Below, piece by piece: positions 1 through 5,876 of a DNA stretch of 8,619 nt (within the stretch, counting starts at the first letter, position 1; the number at the start of each line of letters is the position of its first letter). The translations under genes were made by a program, and so were the position numbers. This stretch comes from JAPLGZ01 sp038318235 (GTDB taxonomy: Bacteria; Chloroflexota; Anaerolineae; Caldilineales; Caldilineaceae), in assembly GCA_038318235.1 (NCBI GenBank), contig JBBQBY010000289.1, forward strand, positions 1 to 8,619. Direction: 5' to 3'. Below the pieces are notes generated by a model. It did no database searches, was not told where the DNA came from, and saw nothing but the letters and a program-made list of their open reading frames with translations.

Positions 1-2
1 GC

Positions 3-68
3 AAGGCTTTCTCCCACTTTATAAAAGGGTTTGATCTCGTTGATTGGCAAGTGGGAGGCAACCCCTAA
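3..68 (+). other. possible 3' end of a gene entering from the left (weak)
   Basis: One plus-strand frame is open from the window edge to a TAA at 66-68 and gives about 21 residues ending in FDLVDWQVGGNP. The composition is protein-like, but the stretch is too short to identify. It overlaps the inverted repeat at 11-57, so it may equally be chance. It could be the tail of a transposase or another gene whose body lies outside the window; nothing here decides that. Confidence 0.15.
11..57. repeat. 9-bp perfect inverted repeat, with a third copy of one arm nearby
   Basis: CTCCCACTT (11-19) is matched exactly by AAGTGGGAG (49-57) across a 29-base spacer. The arm core AAGTGGGA recurs directly at 91-98, where it also forms a small CCACT-A-AGTGG palindrome (86-96). 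There is no T-run after the second arm, so this is not a convincing intrinsic terminator. It may be the end of a mobile element or a decayed repeat. Confidence 0.5.
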
Positions 69-145
69 ATTCATTCTGTTTTAAGCCACTAAGTGGGACA
101 TAAATTTCAAAAGCCCGACAAAAAATGACCGAACCGTGAGAACTT

Positions 146-246
146 ACGTTACGCATTTCTGTTGGCCTGCGTAGGGATTAGGGATACAGGATTCGGATGA
201 AAGCGAATCCCAAATCTGTTTCCCTACACGAGTAAGCGTGTAACGT
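146..246. repeat. about 100-bp nested inverted repeat downstream of the acetyltransferase gene
   Basis: Three perfect 7-bp stems nest inside each other: ACGTTAC/GTAACGT (146-152 with 240-246), GTAGGGA/TCCCTAC (171-177 with 221-227) and GGATTCG/CGAATCC (189-195 with 204-210, loop of 8). The whole spacer can therefore fold into one long interrupted hairpin or cruciform. It begins about 30 bp beyond the acetyltransferase stop codon. It could mark the 3' end of that transcript or be a miniature repeat element; no poly-T tract supports simple intrinsic termination. Confidence 0.6.
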
Positions 247-273
247 GACCAACTAAAATCATCCTAATGCCGG

Positions 274-939
274 CTACCCACGTGCGTTGGTCGTCAACGT
301 TTTTTGCATAATATAGCTAGGCCAACTGAGCATGGCGGCCCAACGCGGTGATTGCCAGATATCCTGGTAGCCACAATGACCATACAAGCGTCGCGCCGGC
401 TGGTTTGCCGCCAACACTTGCAAGACCGCCGCTGGATACCCCTCTTTGCGTGCAATCTGTTCTACTGCCTGCATCAACGTCTGCCCAATGCCTTGCCCGC
501 GGCAGCGCGCATCGACCACTACACTATGAAAAAATACGGCATCCGCCGGTGTTTTAAAATTTGTGCCGATCATGCTCTGGGCGACGGTCAAGAGCAGGCG
601 CGCCGTCGCTGGATAGCCGATACACGTCAGCGCCTTACTGATTGTGCCAGCTGGAGCGCGTTCATAACGAGCTTCAGCTGGCGCTTCGATCGCCGCCGTG
701 GCGATCACATCGCCAGCCGGCGTACAGGCCACATAGCGCCGGCGCAAACCCTGGATGTCGTTGGCTTCGAGCGTAAAACGCATGAGCGCTTGTTGCCTGG
801 CCCGGGGTCCATGTAAAGCGCCAGGCAGTTCTGCCGCATACAATTGGATTAACAAATCCGCAATCATAGGCAGATCGGCGCGCTGGGCTGGGCGGACGGT
901 GATCTCACTGTTACAGATTGGAATTGTGGGTATCGACAT
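274..939 (-). CDS. GNAT-family N-acetyltransferase
   Basis: This 221-residue protein has the GCN5-related N-acetyltransferase fold, which moves an acetyl group from acetyl-CoA to an amine. Motif A, which binds the pyrophosphate of acetyl-CoA, is R-G-Q-G-I-G at residues 147-152, preceded by the beta-4 strand (FFHSVVVDAR). Motif B is NQPARRLYGHCGY at 179-191, with the Tyr that usually serves as general acid. The N-terminal part (12-35, ITVRPAQRADLPMIADLL) is the usual first strand and helix. The segment around 95-130 is longer than in minimal GNATs and probably shapes the substrate pocket, so the substrate cannot be named. The ATG at 937-939 is preceded by AGGAA (minus strand of 945-949) five bases upstream. 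The gene stands alone, with its own promoter and repeats on both sides. A predicted acetyltransferase of unknown substrate is as far as the sequence goes. Confidence 0.88.
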   Translation of the reverse strand: MSIPTIPICNSEITVRPAQRADLPMIADLLIQLYAAELPGALHGPRARQQALMRFTLEANDIQGLRRRYVACTPAGDVIATAAIEAPAEARYERAPAGTISKALTCIGYPATARLLLTVAQSMIGTNFKTPADAVFFHSVVVDARCRGQGIGQTLMQAVEQIARKEGYPAAVLQVLAANQPARRLYGHCGYQDIWQSPRWAAMLSWPSYIMQKTLTTNARG

Positions 940-992
940 CTAGCTTCCTGATTGAAGACGCGCCGGCGTCCGTTGGTTGGTGCATCGTTAGG

Positions 993-1001
993 ATTGTATC
1001 A
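993..1001 (-). promoter_or_regulatory. probable extended -10 promoter of the acetyltransferase gene
   Basis: Read on the minus strand this is TGATACAAT, a TG-n-TACAAT extended -10 box with five of six -10 positions matching consensus. It lies 54 bases upstream of the start codon and would start RNA near 986. No good -35 box is seen at 17 bp, as is common for extended -10 promoters. The match is to sigma-70 consensus only. Confidence 0.45.
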
Positions 1002-1099
1002 TAGCGCAAGCGGTCTCTAATCAGCAGGCTGACGAGGAGTAGGCAGGTGGTGTGCGCTGGATTTGGGGAATAGGGGTTTAAAATTGTAAGCCTTGCCTG

Positions 1100-1188
1100 T
1101 GTAGGTCATCGCTTCCAGCGTGACGAACAACGATGACCTTACCTTGTGGGTTTAACCAGGCTTGTCACGCTGGAAGCGATGACCTACA
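1100..1188. repeat. perfect 25-bp inverted repeat with 39-base spacer
   Basis: The 25 bases at 1100-1124 (starting TGTAGGTCATCG) are the exact reverse complement of 1164-1188 (ending GATGACCTACA). The spacer 1125-1163 carries another direct copy of CGATGACCT (1131-1139, compare 1178-1186). The element lies in the spacer of about 300 bp between the M23 peptidase stop and the acetyltransferase start, which otherwise holds only the acetyltransferase promoter. No T-run follows either arm, so it is not a classical intrinsic terminator, although an RNA hairpin of this strength could still protect or end the peptidase transcript. A perfect match of this length suggests a recent or selected repeat element. 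Confidence 0.8.
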
Positions 1189-1246
1189 GCTAATCGGTTA
1201 CTGTACCAAACCTCATAAAACAGAGCCTGTCCAACAAACACGCGAC

Positions 1247-2836
1247 CTATTGTTTCGTCCGAATCTCGACAAAACTCGTCTCGCCTGCCTTTACGGTCAG
1301 ATCAGTGCGGATCGCTTCACCGTTGACGTTGCCCACCAGAATGTAATAACCGGCCGGCACACCATCCATCGCGCCATTTTCGCCCCAGACCGGGTCGGGG
1401 CCAATGTTCTCGGTATCGCGATAGATCTCGATCAGGCGCGCCCAGGTGGCGATGCCATTGTCAAACTTGGCCAACGTCAAACCTGCACCCGGCAAGGTGC
1501 GACCATCGGCGGTTAACAAACGCACGGCGACGGCGCCCGTCCCTTCTAGCGGTTGCAGCCAGAGATAGGGGTTAATGCTATGTTGGTAGGTGTTAGCGCC
1601 CAGCCGCATCTCCACGTGTAAATGCGGCCCAATCGCAATGCCCGTCATGCCCACTAGCCCGACCACATCTTGCGGGTGTACCCGTTGCCCGACCGTGACA
1701 TTCACCTGGCTTAAATGGCCGAACAACAGATAAACGTCTAACTGACCGGCGCCCACCGGTAAGCGGCGGTCCAGGCGGATCACGACGCTATTGCCGTAAA
1801 AATTGTTATAGGGGCCGAGCAAAATTTTGTCATCTGGCCCAGCATGCACCACTTCGCCATCAGTTGCCGCCAACACGGGCGTACCCATCACATTGGGGAT
1901 ATCCATGCCATGATGCGTGCGATAGTTGCCACCGGCAGTCGAACCAAATGGATAACTGGGGCTGGCCAACTGGTTAGGAATCGAAGGGGCAAAGGGTCGG
2001 CCCACCCAGAAATGATCATTCGCCGTGGCATGGGGTGTAAATCTTGACCACAAGCGCCCTGGTTCGATGTTCAAGGGGATGGGCACGCGCGTGGGCAAAG
2101 GCGCCGGGGTTGGTGACAGTTGCGGCTCTGGGGTGGGCAACGTTTCATCCGCGCCAAAGGCTGGCAAAACGCGCAGTTGGGGCAAATCGGAAACGGCAAC
2201 GGCTGGCTCATCGGTGGCAATGTCAGTAGCGGTGTCGGTAGGCACCAAAACCATGGCTTCTGCACCCGCCGACAAACCAGACGCAGCGACCGGCTCACGT
2301 TCGAGCACGGGTTGTTGCACCTGGTTGTCAAGCGCAGTCGTAACCGACAGATCCAAACCTGGCGCGATGGCAGCACTGTTCACCGCTGCCGACATGCTCG
2401 CCTCGGCTTGCACAACCGGCGACGCATTGGATAAGGTTACGATTGAAGGCAGGGCGGATTCGGTCCCCCCATCCGTAGGCGCCGACTTATTCTGGACGCC
2501 AGGCAAGTCAGCCGGATTTAAGATGTTCAACGCTTCAGGATTGTTAGTGGTGGGCGCGGGGGCGACGGAACGGGCGCGCGTAGAGGCGGCAAAATTGCTC
2601 TGCGCCGGCCACGACCACCAGATCGCCATCACGACAACACCGGCAAAACCCAGACGGGTCGCCAGAGGGAGAACATTGCGCAAGTTGTTCAATTCTTTCT
2701 GCGCCACTTTATGGGCCGCTTCTTGTGCCTCATTGCTCTGTGTTACAATGGCGCGCAGGCGTTGGATTATGCCGGATGAATGCTCTGATTGCCAAACATC
2801 ACTGAAGGTACGAAAAAATTGAGCGAGTTTGAGCAA
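1247..2836 (-). CDS. membrane-anchored M23-family metallopeptidase (peptidoglycan endopeptidase)
   Basis: This is a LytM/lysostaphin-type zinc peptidase of 529 residues from the chosen start; such enzymes cut peptide cross-links in peptidoglycan. Residues 1-60 are polar and helical. About 62-76 (FAGVVVMAIWW) is a single membrane segment, placing the remainder outside the cell. Residues 77-255 are a low-complexity Ala/Thr/Pro stalk ending in a TPEP/PTPAP linker. The M23 domain spans about 300-430 and has all expected residues: zinc ligands H308 and D312 (HHGMD) and H407 (HLH), with catalytic H374 (FGHLS) and H405. Residues 433-529 look like a small beta-sandwich (carboxypeptidase-regulatory-like) domain. 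The frame is open to 2956, but that start would run antisense through the 5' end of trmD. The TTG at 2834-2836 has AAGG five bases upstream and is preferred. A GTG at 2705-2707 is possible; the next ATG (2627-2629) would cut into the membrane segment. A degradative lytic enzyme is more likely than a regulator, because the active site is complete. Confidence 0.87.
   Translation of the reverse strand: MLKLAQFFRTFSDVWQSEHSSGIIQRLRAIVTQSNEAQEAAHKVAQKELNNLRNVLPLATRLGFAGVVVMAIWWSWPAQSNFAASTRARSVAPAPTTNNPEALNILNPADLPGVQNKSAPTDGGTESALPSIVTLSNASPVVQAEASMSAAVNSAAIAPGLDLSVTTALDNQVQQPVLEREPVAASGLSAGAEAMVLVPTDTATDIATDEPAVAVSDLPQLRVLPAFGADETLPTPEPQLSPTPAPLPTRVPIPLNIEPGRLWSRFTPHATANDHFWVGRPFAPSIPNQLASPSYPFGSTAGGNYRTHHGMDIPNVMGTPVLAATDGEVVHAGPDDKILLGPYNNFYGNSVVIRLDRRLPVGAGQLDVYLLFGHLSQVNVTVGQRVHPQDVVGLVGMTGIAIGPHLHVEMRLGANTYQHSINPYLWLQPLEGTGAVAVRLLTADGRTLPGAGLTLAKFDNGIATWARLIEIYRDTENIGPDPVWGENGAMDGVPAGYYILVGNVNGEAIRTDLTVKAGETSFVEIRTKQ
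2741..2749 (+). promoter_or_regulatory. probable extended -10 promoter of trmD
   Basis: TGTTACAAT is a TG-n-TACAAT extended -10 box, five of six on the hexamer. RNA would start near 2756, leaving a leader of about 110 bases before trmD. A clear -35 box is lacking. The box lies within the coding region of the opposing M23 gene, so the two genes must overlap at their 5' ends if this promoter is used. Confidence 0.4.
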
Positions 2837-2841
2837 TCTGA

Positions 2842-2845
2842 CCTT
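2842..2845 (-). promoter_or_regulatory. ribosome-binding site supporting a TTG start for the M23 gene
   Basis: On the minus strand this is AAGG, five bases before the TTG codon at 2834-2836. It is short, but the best-placed purine match among the candidate starts. The in-frame TTG and ATG further upstream (2954-2956 and 2945-2947) and the GTG downstream (2705-2707) have none. Confidence 0.35.
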
Positions 2846-2869
2846 GACCAAATTCAAAAGATGCTGATG

Positions 2870-3712
2870 ATGCGTATTATTCACTTTGATATCTTTACTC
2901 TGTTCCCACAAATGTTCTCTGGACCATTTTCCGAGAGCATCATTCATCGGGCGCAAGAGAGAAATATTATTTCGATTTCTCTACACAATATTCGCGATTA
3001 TACAACCGATCGTCACCATGTTTGCGATGACACACCCTATGGTGGTGGCGGCGGTATGACGATGAAACCAGAACCGATCTTTAGAGCGGTAGAGACCGTT
3101 TTGACCAGGCCACCTGGCTGGAGTTTAGCGCCCGCCGATGCCTATGTCAATCTACCAGCCTGGGAAAGCCAGACGCCCGTTGCCTTGCCAACTGACACGC
3201 CGATCATTTTACTCTCGCCGCAAGGTCGCCGCTTAAACCAGGCGATTGCGGCCCAGTTGAGTGAGCATCCCCGGCTAGCCTTGCTTTGTGGCCGGTATGA
3301 AGGCATCGACGAACGTGTGCATTCGCAGTTGATCACAGACGAAATCAGCCTTGGCGATTATGTGCTCAGTGGGGGGGAACTGGCAGCCATGGTGATTGTA
3401 GATGCAGTGACGCGTTTATTACCGGGGGCCCTAGGTTATGCCTTAGGCGCACATCAAGATAGCCATTCGCCAGGCCTAGGGGGGCTACTTGAAGGGCCGC
3501 AGTACACCCGACCACCGGTGTTCCGTGGGGCAGAACCACCCGCGGTTTTGCTCAGTGGTCATCATGCTCAGGTGGGGCAATGGCGGCACGAGCAAGCTTT
3601 GCTCCGCACATTGACGCGTCGTCCGGATCTCCTCCATCAACTACCGTTAAGCCAAAAGGATCGGGATTTTCTGCAAAAACACGGTTGGCCATCTGCTCAG
3701 CAAAACGACTAA
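2870..3712 (+). CDS. trmD: tRNA (guanine-37-N1)-methyltransferase TrmD
   Basis: TrmD methylates N1 of G37 next to the anticodon using S-adenosylmethionine, which prevents +1 frameshifting. It is a cytoplasmic SPOUT-family homodimer with a trefoil knot. Visible family motifs are the N-terminal MRIIHFDIFTLFPQMF, a glycine-rich GGGGGMTMKPEPI, SPQGRRLNQ (116-124), LLCGRYEGIDERV (138-150), SLGDYVLSGGELAAM (160-174) and DSHSPGLGGLLEGPQYTRP, where D197 is in the position of the catalytic Asp. The C-terminal VLLSGHHAQVGQWRHEQALLRT matches the tRNA-binding region. At 280 residues it is somewhat longer than the E. coli protein (255), mainly through extra sequence around residues 80-112 before SPQG. The ATG at 2870 is chosen because MRIIHF is the family N-terminus; the ATG at 2867 is an equal alternative, and a TTG at 2789 would add an unrelated tail. 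No strong Shine-Dalgarno is seen. rpsP and rimM, its usual upstream partners, are absent here. Confidence 0.97.
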   Translation: MRIIHFDIFTLFPQMFSGPFSESIIHRAQERNIISISLHNIRDYTTDRHHVCDDTPYGGGGGMTMKPEPIFRAVETVLTRPPGWSLAPADAYVNLPAWESQTPVALPTDTPIILLSPQGRRLNQAIAAQLSEHPRLALLCGRYEGIDERVHSQLITDEISLGDYVLSGGELAAMVIVDAVTRLLPGALGYALGAHQDSHSPGLGGLLEGPQYTRPPVFRGAEPPAVLLSGHHAQVGQWRHEQALLRTLTRRPDLLHQLPLSQKDRDFLQKHGWPSAQQND

Positions 3713-3960
3713 AACCGCTAAAATCTCCACCTGATTGCTAGCGGCTGCCTATAAGAAAGATAAGTACCTAATTTGAACAATTATAGGTTGCTTTGGGTGG
3801 ATAGCAAAATCAGCCTCAATCCGCAACATCAATTTAAACGTAAGGTCGCGAGCCAACATAAATTCTGAATTAACTGCCAGGCGTGGTCAATGCGTCAATT
3901 TTTCCCAGAGATACCACGCATGCTTGTTGGCTGATCCACTTTTCATAAATTTCGGTGTAG
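3713..3960. other. foldable spacer between trmD and the rplS promoter
   Basis: No coding frame is credible here. Paired segments include CCGCTA/TAGCGG (3715-3720 with 3739-3744) just after the trmD stop; AGCCAAC/GTTGGCT (3851-3857 with 3926-3932) enclosing GCGTGGT/ACCACGC (3881-3887 with 3913-3919); and alternative outer pairings GTGGAT/ATCCAC (3797-3802 with 3934-3939) and ATCAGCC/GGCTGAT (3809-3815 with 3929-3935). None is followed by a T-run suited to a trmD terminator. The region could be a decayed repeat or an untested small RNA; no known RNA family is recognised. Confidence 0.4.
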
Positions 3961-3965
3961 ATTTT

Positions 3966-3994
3966 TTGCCAACGTAAAACCATTGTGATAGAAT
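3966..3994 (+). promoter_or_regulatory. promoter of rplS
   Basis: TTGCCA (3966-3971) and TAGAAT (3989-3994) are separated by exactly 17 bases, and the -10 box is preceded by TG in the extended position (TGATAGAAT). Both hexamers match sigma-70 consensus at five of six positions, the best promoter in the window. RNA would start near 4001 and carry a leader of about 87 bases, in which AACGGTT (4039-4045) can pair with AATCGTT (4051-4057) shortly before the ribosome-binding site. Confidence 0.7.
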
Positions 3995-4087
3995 CTACCG
4001 GTTGCAATCATATAAGCTATAAAAATTGGTTCTTGTAAAACGGTTTTAAAAATCGTTCTACGGCTTTATCTTGAAGGGAATTGACCC

Positions 4088-4450
4088 ATGACAAACGCAT
4101 TAATGGCTTCACTACAGCCTGAACAAGCGGCTGATTTTCCTGAAATTGGTCCTGGCGATACCGTACGCGTGCATCAACGCATTCGTGAAGGACGCAACGA
4201 ACGTATCCAGATTTTCCAAGGGGTGGTTGTGGCCCTGCGCGGCGGCAAAAGTGCTGGCGCATCCTATACCGTACGCCGTACAGCTTCGCACGGGGTTGGC
4301 GTCGAACGCACCTTTCCGCTTTATAGCAAAAGTGTGGATAAACTTGAAGTCTTGCGCAAGGCAAAAGTACGCCGAGCACAGCTTTATTTCTTGCGCGAAC
4401 GCTCCGGCAAGGCCGCTCGTCTCAAGGAAAAACGCTTCCTCAAAGCGTAG
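4088..4450 (+). CDS. rplS: 50S ribosomal protein L19
   Basis: L19 is a large-subunit protein at the interface with the 30S subunit, contributing to an intersubunit bridge. The 120-residue length fits the family (about 115). Characteristic blocks are PGDTVRVHQRIREG (22-35), RIQIFQGVVVALRGG (39-53), TVRRTASHGVGVERTFPLYS (61-80) and KVRRAQLYFLRERSGKAARLKEK (93-115). The ATG at 4088 is preceded by AAGGG (4074-4078) at nine bases. The first 15 or so residues (MTNALMASLQPEQAAD) are the usual variable N-terminus. The gene follows trmD, the conserved bacterial order, but is separated from it by 375 bp, with its own promoter and terminator, so here it looks like a single-gene transcription unit. Confidence 0.98.
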   Translation: MTNALMASLQPEQAADFPEIGPGDTVRVHQRIREGRNERIQIFQGVVVALRGGKSAGASYTVRRTASHGVGVERTFPLYSKSVDKLEVLRKAKVRRAQLYFLRERSGKAARLKEKRFLKA

Positions 4451-4481
4451 TACCCAGCGCATCCATTCAACATGTATGCAT

Positions 4482-4509
4482 AAGCACTGGCAATTTGCCG
4501 GTGCTTTTT
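4482..4509 (+). terminator. intrinsic terminator of rplS
   Basis: GCACTGGC (4484-4491) pairs with GCCGGTGC (4497-4504), an 8-bp stem with one G-U pair and a five-base AATTT loop, extended by two A-T pairs (4482-4483 with 4505-4506). A run of five T follows directly (4505-4509). This is a textbook Rho-independent terminator, 31 bases after the rplS stop, and separates rplS from rnhB. Confidence 0.9.
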
Positions 4510-4522
4510 GTATTGGGAAGAA

Positions 4523-4597
4523 GTAAGTGGTAAATGCTAAAAAGTAAGTGGCTGACTTACCTATTTACGATTTACGATTTACCACTTACCATTTACC
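4523..4597. repeat. heptanucleotide tandem repeats arranged as an inverted repeat
   Basis: The left half is built of 7-base units in phase (GTAAGTG, GTAAATG, CTAAAAA, GTAAGTG; 4523-4550). The right half is built of inverted units of the same length (CTTACCT, ATTTACG twice, ATTTACC, ACTTACC, ATTTACC; 4556-4597). GTAAGTGGTAAAT (4523-4535) is perfectly complementary to ATTTACCACTTAC (4577-4589), and GTAAGT/ACTTAC (4544-4549 with 4555-4560) forms a tight inner hairpin. Heptameric short tandem repeats are known in cyanobacteria and some other bacteria; the resemblance here is by pattern only. The repeat sits between the rplS terminator and rnhB, and an artificial upstream extension of the rnhB frame passes through it. 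Confidence 0.85.
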
Positions 4598-4616
4598 TGC
4601 TCTGGTAGTCGCTTTT

Positions 4617-5261
4617 ATGCACACAGTTATGCCGACTTTTGACCACGAAATGCGGCTTTGGCAGGCCGGTTATCGATCCATCGCCGGTGTTGACGAAGTC
4701 GGGCGTGGCGCCTTGGCCGGCCCCGTCGTGGCCGCTGCCGTGATCATCGCACCCCAGACACCGTTGGTGGGCCTCTGGACGCAAGTTTGTGACAGCAAAT
4801 TGCTCACACCAGCCCAACGGGCGGCCTTGGAAATTCCGATTCAGACCACGGCGTTGGCCTGGGGCATTGGCAGTGCGTCGGCAGCGATCATCGATCAGAT
4901 TGGCATTGCAGCTGCGACGCGCCAGGCGATGGGCGAGGCCGTGGCTGCCTTACAGCCGACGCCAGATTATCTGCTGATCGATTGGGTGCGCTTGGCCCAG
5001 GTGAATATTCCCCAAACAAGTTCGGTCAAGGCCGATTTGCACATGGTATCGGTTGCCGCGGCCTCGATTTTGGCGAAAGTCTATCGGGATCGCTTGCTGA
5101 CCCGCTTGAACGAACAATATGCAGGCTATGGCTTTCACCAACACAAAGGGTATGGCACGCGGGCCCATCTGGCCGCGCTGACCCAACAAGGGCCTTGTCC
5201 GGAGCATCGCCACACATTTGCGCCCGTTGCCAAATCCAGGTTGGTTACGCACGTACCGTAA
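4617..5261 (+). CDS. rnhB: ribonuclease HII
   Basis: RNase HII cleaves the RNA strand of RNA-DNA hybrids and starts removal of single ribonucleotides from DNA. From the ATG at 4617 it is 214 residues (E. coli about 198). The four acidic metal ligands are visible: D26 and E27 in GVDEVGRG, D122 in YLLIDW, and D140 in KADLHMVSVAAAS. Also present are the DSKLL motif (59-63), SILAKVYRDRLL (150-161) and YGFHQHKGYGTRAHLAAL (171-188). The common GVDEAGRGPLAGP motif reads GVDEVGRGALAGP here, two mild changes. The frame is open from a GTG at 4548, but that extension only translates the heptamer repeat. ATG 4629 (MPTFDHEMRLW) is an equally good start, and neither has a strong ribosome-binding site. The pairing with yraN is a common bacterial arrangement. 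Confidence 0.96.
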   Translation: MHTVMPTFDHEMRLWQAGYRSIAGVDEVGRGALAGPVVAAAVIIAPQTPLVGLWTQVCDSKLLTPAQRAALEIPIQTTALAWGIGSASAAIIDQIGIAAATRQAMGEAVAALQPTPDYLLIDWVRLAQVNIPQTSSVKADLHMVSVAAASILAKVYRDRLLTRLNEQYAGYGFHQHKGYGTRAHLAALTQQGPCPEHRHTFAPVAKSRLVTHVP

Positions 5262-5267
5262 AAACCA

Positions 5268-5386
5268 GTTACACAGAGTACGCGGAGAAAAAGCCTACAC
5301 AGAGCGCATAGAGAAAAGCCAGCTATAGAAAAACGCAATTGCGCTATTGTTGTTTCTCTGTGCTTCCTTTGCGATCTCTGTGTTAC
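5268..5386. repeat. CACAGAG-type direct and inverted repeats between rnhB and yraN
   Basis: Two direct copies of a 25-26 base unit beginning TACACAGAG and ending GAGAAAAAGCC or GAGAAAAGCC occupy 5270-5295 and 5296-5320. Two inverted copies of the core (CTCTGTG) follow at 5356-5362 and 5376-5382. The outermost arms GTTACACAGAG (5268-5278) and CTCTGTGTTAC (5376-5386) pair with one mismatch. The middle holds a 10-base palindrome, CGCAATTGCG (5334-5343). The spacer can thus form a long imperfect hairpin. Similar CACAGAG-rich spacers are, from memory, scattered through several environmental bacterial genomes; copy number in this genome cannot be seen. Confidence 0.75.
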
Positions 5387-5439
5387 CGCTTTATTTAGGC
5401 AACAAGAGTTTGAAATTTACACACATTGACAGGTTGAAC

Positions 5440-5859
5440 ATGGCGCAAGATCGTAAATTGCCAACGGATCAACGCCGCCAGTTGGGTGATGTAGGCGAAA
5501 CCTTGGCCGTAGACGCCTTACAAAAGGCGGGCTTGCTCATTATCACGCGCAATTGGCGCTGTGCGGCTGGCGAATTAGACATTGTAGCCCAGGAGATTGC
5601 CCCCAATTTTGCCACCGACGGGGCGCCGACCGCCTGGTTGGTACTGGTAGAAGTGCGCACACGGCGCGGCAATCGCTTTGGCACGGCGCAACAGTCGATC
5701 ACGCCGCGTAAACAGGCCAAGTTGCGCGAGGTGGCCGAGCATTATGTGCAGGCTGCCCAGTGGCTGGGCCCGTGGCGCATTGATGCGGTCGCCGTGCAGA
5801 TGGATAGTGCGGGCCGGCTGCTGGAAATTGATCACATCCGCCACGCTGTCACTGGTTAA
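5440..5859 (+). CDS. yraN: UPF0102/YraN-family endonuclease-like protein
   Basis: This is a conserved small protein of unknown physiological role with a restriction-endonuclease-like (PD-(D/E)xK) fold; the E. coli member is YraN (131 residues), this one 139. Motifs in order are LGDVGETLAVDALQKAG (15-31, with E20), ITRNWRCAAGELDIVAQE (35-52, with D47), LVLVEVRTRRGNRFGTAQQSIT (67-88, with E71) and the helical KQAKLREVAEHYV (91-103). The C-terminus WRIDAVAVQ...IDHIRHAV also fits the family. Residues 53-66 (IAPNFATDGAPTAW) form a slightly longer loop than usual. The start ATG at 5440 has AGG at 5431-5433; a longer frame from 5347 would only translate the upstream repeat. It follows rnhB, its frequent neighbour, and precedes miaA by 17 bases. 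Nuclease activity is inferred from fold motifs only. Confidence 0.93.
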   Translation: MAQDRKLPTDQRRQLGDVGETLAVDALQKAGLLIITRNWRCAAGELDIVAQEIAPNFATDGAPTAWLVLVEVRTRRGNRFGTAQQSITPRKQAKLREVAEHYVQAAQWLGPWRIDAVAVQMDSAGRLLEIDHIRHAVTG

Positions 5860-5876
5860 ATTCTCATCCACAATCT

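Noticed and set aside
352..816. 154-codon plus-strand frame opposite the acetyltransferase
   Set aside because: It is antisense to a GNAT with complete motifs and a good ribosome-binding site, and the translation is rich in Arg, Cys and Trp with no family resemblance.
2025..2822. 265-codon open frame on the plus strand opposite the M23 gene
   Set aside because: It is antisense to the Ala/Thr/Pro-rich stalk of a clearly recognised peptidase, has low-complexity Gly/Ser/Ala composition and no recognisable motif. It is best explained as a shadow of biased codon use.
3713..3960. tRNA or known structured RNA in the trmD-rplS spacer
   Set aside because: No cloverleaf, TTCGA-type T-loop or other conserved RNA core could be found; only unranked pairings remain.
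4112..4462. 116-codon minus-strand frame (and a similar one at 4017-4379) across rplS
   Set aside because: Both are antisense to L19, which has unmistakable family motifs; they have no ribosome-binding site or homology pattern.
4523..4597. CRISPR-like repeat array
   Set aside because: Units are only 7 bases with no spacers and no cas genes nearby; it is a tandem heptamer repeat.
4548..4616. N-terminal extension of RNase HII from GTG 4548
   Set aside because: These 23 codons translate the heptamer repeat and resemble no RNase HII N-terminus.
5347..5439. N-terminal extension of YraN from TTG 5347, with a hydrophobic signal-like start
   Set aside because: The hydrophobic run comes from the CACAGAG repeat spacer; the YraN family starts near the ATG at 5440, which has an AGG upstream.
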